Origin: Streptomyces sp. DH12
Lineage (GTDB): Bacteria; Actinomycetota; Actinomycetes; Streptomycetales; Streptomycetaceae
Assembly (NCBI RefSeq): GCF_020873895.1
Contig: NZ_JAHWGT010000007.1
Span: 62,001-126,000 of the forward strand
Length of the DNA: 64,000 nucleotides
Direction of reading: 5' to 3'
Shown piece by piece: positions 62,841 through 64,000 of this stretch (positions are counted from its first letter, which is position 1; each line of letters starts with the position of its first letter). Both the position numbers and the translations under genes were made by a program. The notes beneath the pieces were generated by a model. The model saw nothing but the letters and a program-made list of their open reading frames with translations. It did no database searches and was not told where the DNA came from.

Positions 62841-64000
62841 GTGAGCAGCGACCCGTGGGGCCGCGTCGACGAGACGGGCACCGTGTACGTGCGTACTGCC
62901 GACGGCGAGAAGGTCGTCGGCTCGTGGCAGGCCGGTTCCCCCGAGGAGGCACTGGCCTACTTCGAGCGCAAGTACGAGGGCCTGGTGGTCGAGATCGGCC
63001 TCCTCGAACGGCGGGTGAAGACCACCGACCTGTCCGCGAAGGACGCGATGACCGCGATCGACCACCTGCGCACGCAGGTGGACGAGCACCACGCGGTCGG
63101 CGACCTCGCGGCGCTCGGCGAGCGGCTCGACAAGCTGGTGGAGACGGTCGAGTCGCGCCGCGAGGAGCGCAAGGTCCAGAAGGCGAAGCAGACCGACGAG
63201 GCGCGCCGCGCCAAGGAGCAGTTGGTCGCGGAGGCCGAGGAGCTGGCGCAGAGCGAGCAGTGGCGGTCGGCCGGTGAGCGGCTGCGGGCCCTGGTGGACA
63301 CGTGGAAGGGCCTGCCGCGGCTCGACCGGAAGTCCGACGACGAGCTGTGGCACCGCTTCTCGCACGCCCGGTCGGCGTTCTCGAAGCGGCGCAAGGCGCA
63401 CTTCGCGGCGCTCGACGCGCAGCGCGAGGAGGCCCGCCGGACGAAGGAGCGGCTGGTCGCGGAGGCCGAGTCGCTGTCGGGCTCCACGGACTGGGGCACG
63501 ACGGCCGCCCGGTACCGCGAGCTGATGACGGAGTGGAAGGCCGCGGGGCGGGCGCAGCGCGAGCACGAGGACGACCTGTGGAACCGTTTCCGCGGCGCGC
63601 AGGACGTGTTCTTCGCGGCGCGCGGCGCGGTGTTCGCCGAGCGTGACGCCGAGCAGGGCGAGAACCTCAAGCTGAAGGAGGAGCTCGTCACCGAGGCCGA
63701 GAAGCTGGTCCCGGTGACGGACCTGAAGGCGGCGCGGGCGGCGTTCCGCGCCGTCAACGAGCGCTGGGAGGCCATCGGTCACGTGCCGCGGGACGCCCGG
63801 CCGAAGATCGAGGCCCGTATGCACGCGGTGGAGCGGGCGATCCAGGAGGCCGAGGAGGCCGAGTGGCGCCGGACGAACCCCGAGGCGCGGGCCCGCGCCG
63901 CGGGGCTGACCGGCCAGCTCCAGGACGCGGTCGACAAGCTCCGCAAGCAGATCGACGCGGCACGCGCCGCGGGCAACGACGCCAAGGCCGAGAAGCTCGC
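62841..64000 (+). CDS. DUF349 coiled-coil protein, N-terminal part
   Basis: The open frame runs past the window end with no stop. It starts at GTG 62841 with AGGAGG 4-5 bases upstream and reads SSDPWGRVDETGTVYVRT. It encodes at least 386 residues of alternating charged helices with several DUF349 repeats, such as WRSAGERLRALVDTWKGL, WGTTAARYRELMTEWKAAG and LKAARAAFRAVNERWEAIG. DUF349 proteins are rich in coiled coil; a role in stress or nucleic-acid contact has been proposed but not established. The 177-bp gap upstream holds no gene. Confidence 0.9.
   Translation, partial: MSSDPWGRVDETGTVYVRTADGEKVVGSWQAGSPEEALAYFERKYEGLVVEIGLLERRVKTTDLSAKDAMTAIDHLRTQVDEHHAVGDLAALGERLDKLVETVESRREERKVQKAKQTDEARRAKEQLVAEAEELAQSEQWRSAGERLRALVDTWKGLPRLDRKSDDELWHRFSHARSAFSKRRKAHFAALDAQREEARRTKERLVAEAESLSGSTDWGTTAARYRELMTEWKAAGRAQREHEDDLWNRFRGAQDVFFAARGAVFAERDAEQGENLKLKEELVTEAEKLVPVTDLKAARAAFRAVNERWEAIGHVPRDARPKIEARMHAVERAIQEAEEAEWRRTNPEARARAAGLTGQLQDAVDKLRKQIDAARAAGNDAKAEKL

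Overview
The window is high-GC actinobacterial DNA with Streptomyces-type gene content: BldD, the small actinobacterial integration host factor, PyrR beside bldD, strong G/C preference at third codon positions and many GTG (some TTG) starts. From metK onward the order is the conserved Streptomyces core as I remember it: metK, coaBC, rpoZ, gmk, ihf, the pyr genes, bldD, nusB, efp, pepP, the aro genes, mltG, ruvX, alaS, rpsD, rarA, hisS and a DUF349 gene. I see no tRNA, rRNA, insertion sequence, prophage or CRISPR array.

Region 1 (1-8.3 kb) is more accessory. It holds the end of an NCS2 nucleobase permease, a DUF5995 protein, and a minus-strand cluster: amino-acid permease, Lrp/AsnC regulator, nitrilase-family amidase and FAD amino-acid 2-monooxygenase. 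The last two resemble DavA and DavB, which convert L-lysine to 5-aminovalerate. The permease-lrp unit and the amidase-oxygenase unit each have a promoter with the same layout: a -35/-10 pair with an 18-bp spacer, and three TTGCG boxes upstream at almost identical distances. This predicted regulon is the most striking signal in the window. A divergent SGNH hydrolase follows.

Region 2 (8.6-14.3 kb) is a stressosome and partner-switching cluster. RsbR, RsbS, RsbT, an RsbX-like phosphatase and an RsbU-like SpoIIE phosphatase are joined by 4-base stop/start overlaps. An RsbW-like kinase follows, convergent with a SigB/SigF-family sigma factor. No RsbV-type protein is encoded here.

Region 3 (14.4-28.3 kb) is mostly housekeeping on the minus strand: guaB1 (probable GMP reductase), a SorC-family regulator, rpe, rsmB, fmt, priA (helicase motifs lost), metK, coaBC, rpoZ, gmk and ihf. 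A decayed gene at about 24 kb has an intact N-terminus and an out-of-frame C-terminal remnant.

Region 4 (28.7-39.6 kb) is the pyrimidine operon, transcribed pyrR, pyrB, pyrC, PH-like membrane gene, carA, carB, pyrD, pyrF. A PyrR-binding RNA element lies just before the pyrR ribosome binding site. Divergent bldD has a matching BldD operator.

Region 5 (39.6-53.6 kb) holds nusB, efp and pepP; a P-loop kinase-like protein with a His/Pro/Gln-rich N-terminus; aroC, aroK, aroB and aroQ as a coupled unit; and a DUF948 gene, DUF6167-like gene, alaS, ruvX, mltG and aroE in a second unit. MltG has an unusual 10-residue tandem repeat.

Region 6 (53.6-64 kb) has a STAND ATPase without an output domain, predicted to be leaderless; rpsD and a DUF2470 gene sharing an iron-box intergenic region; then rarA, a VKOR-family gene, hisS, a metallo-beta-lactamase-fold hydrolase, a membrane-anchored cyclophilin and the start of a DUF349 protein.
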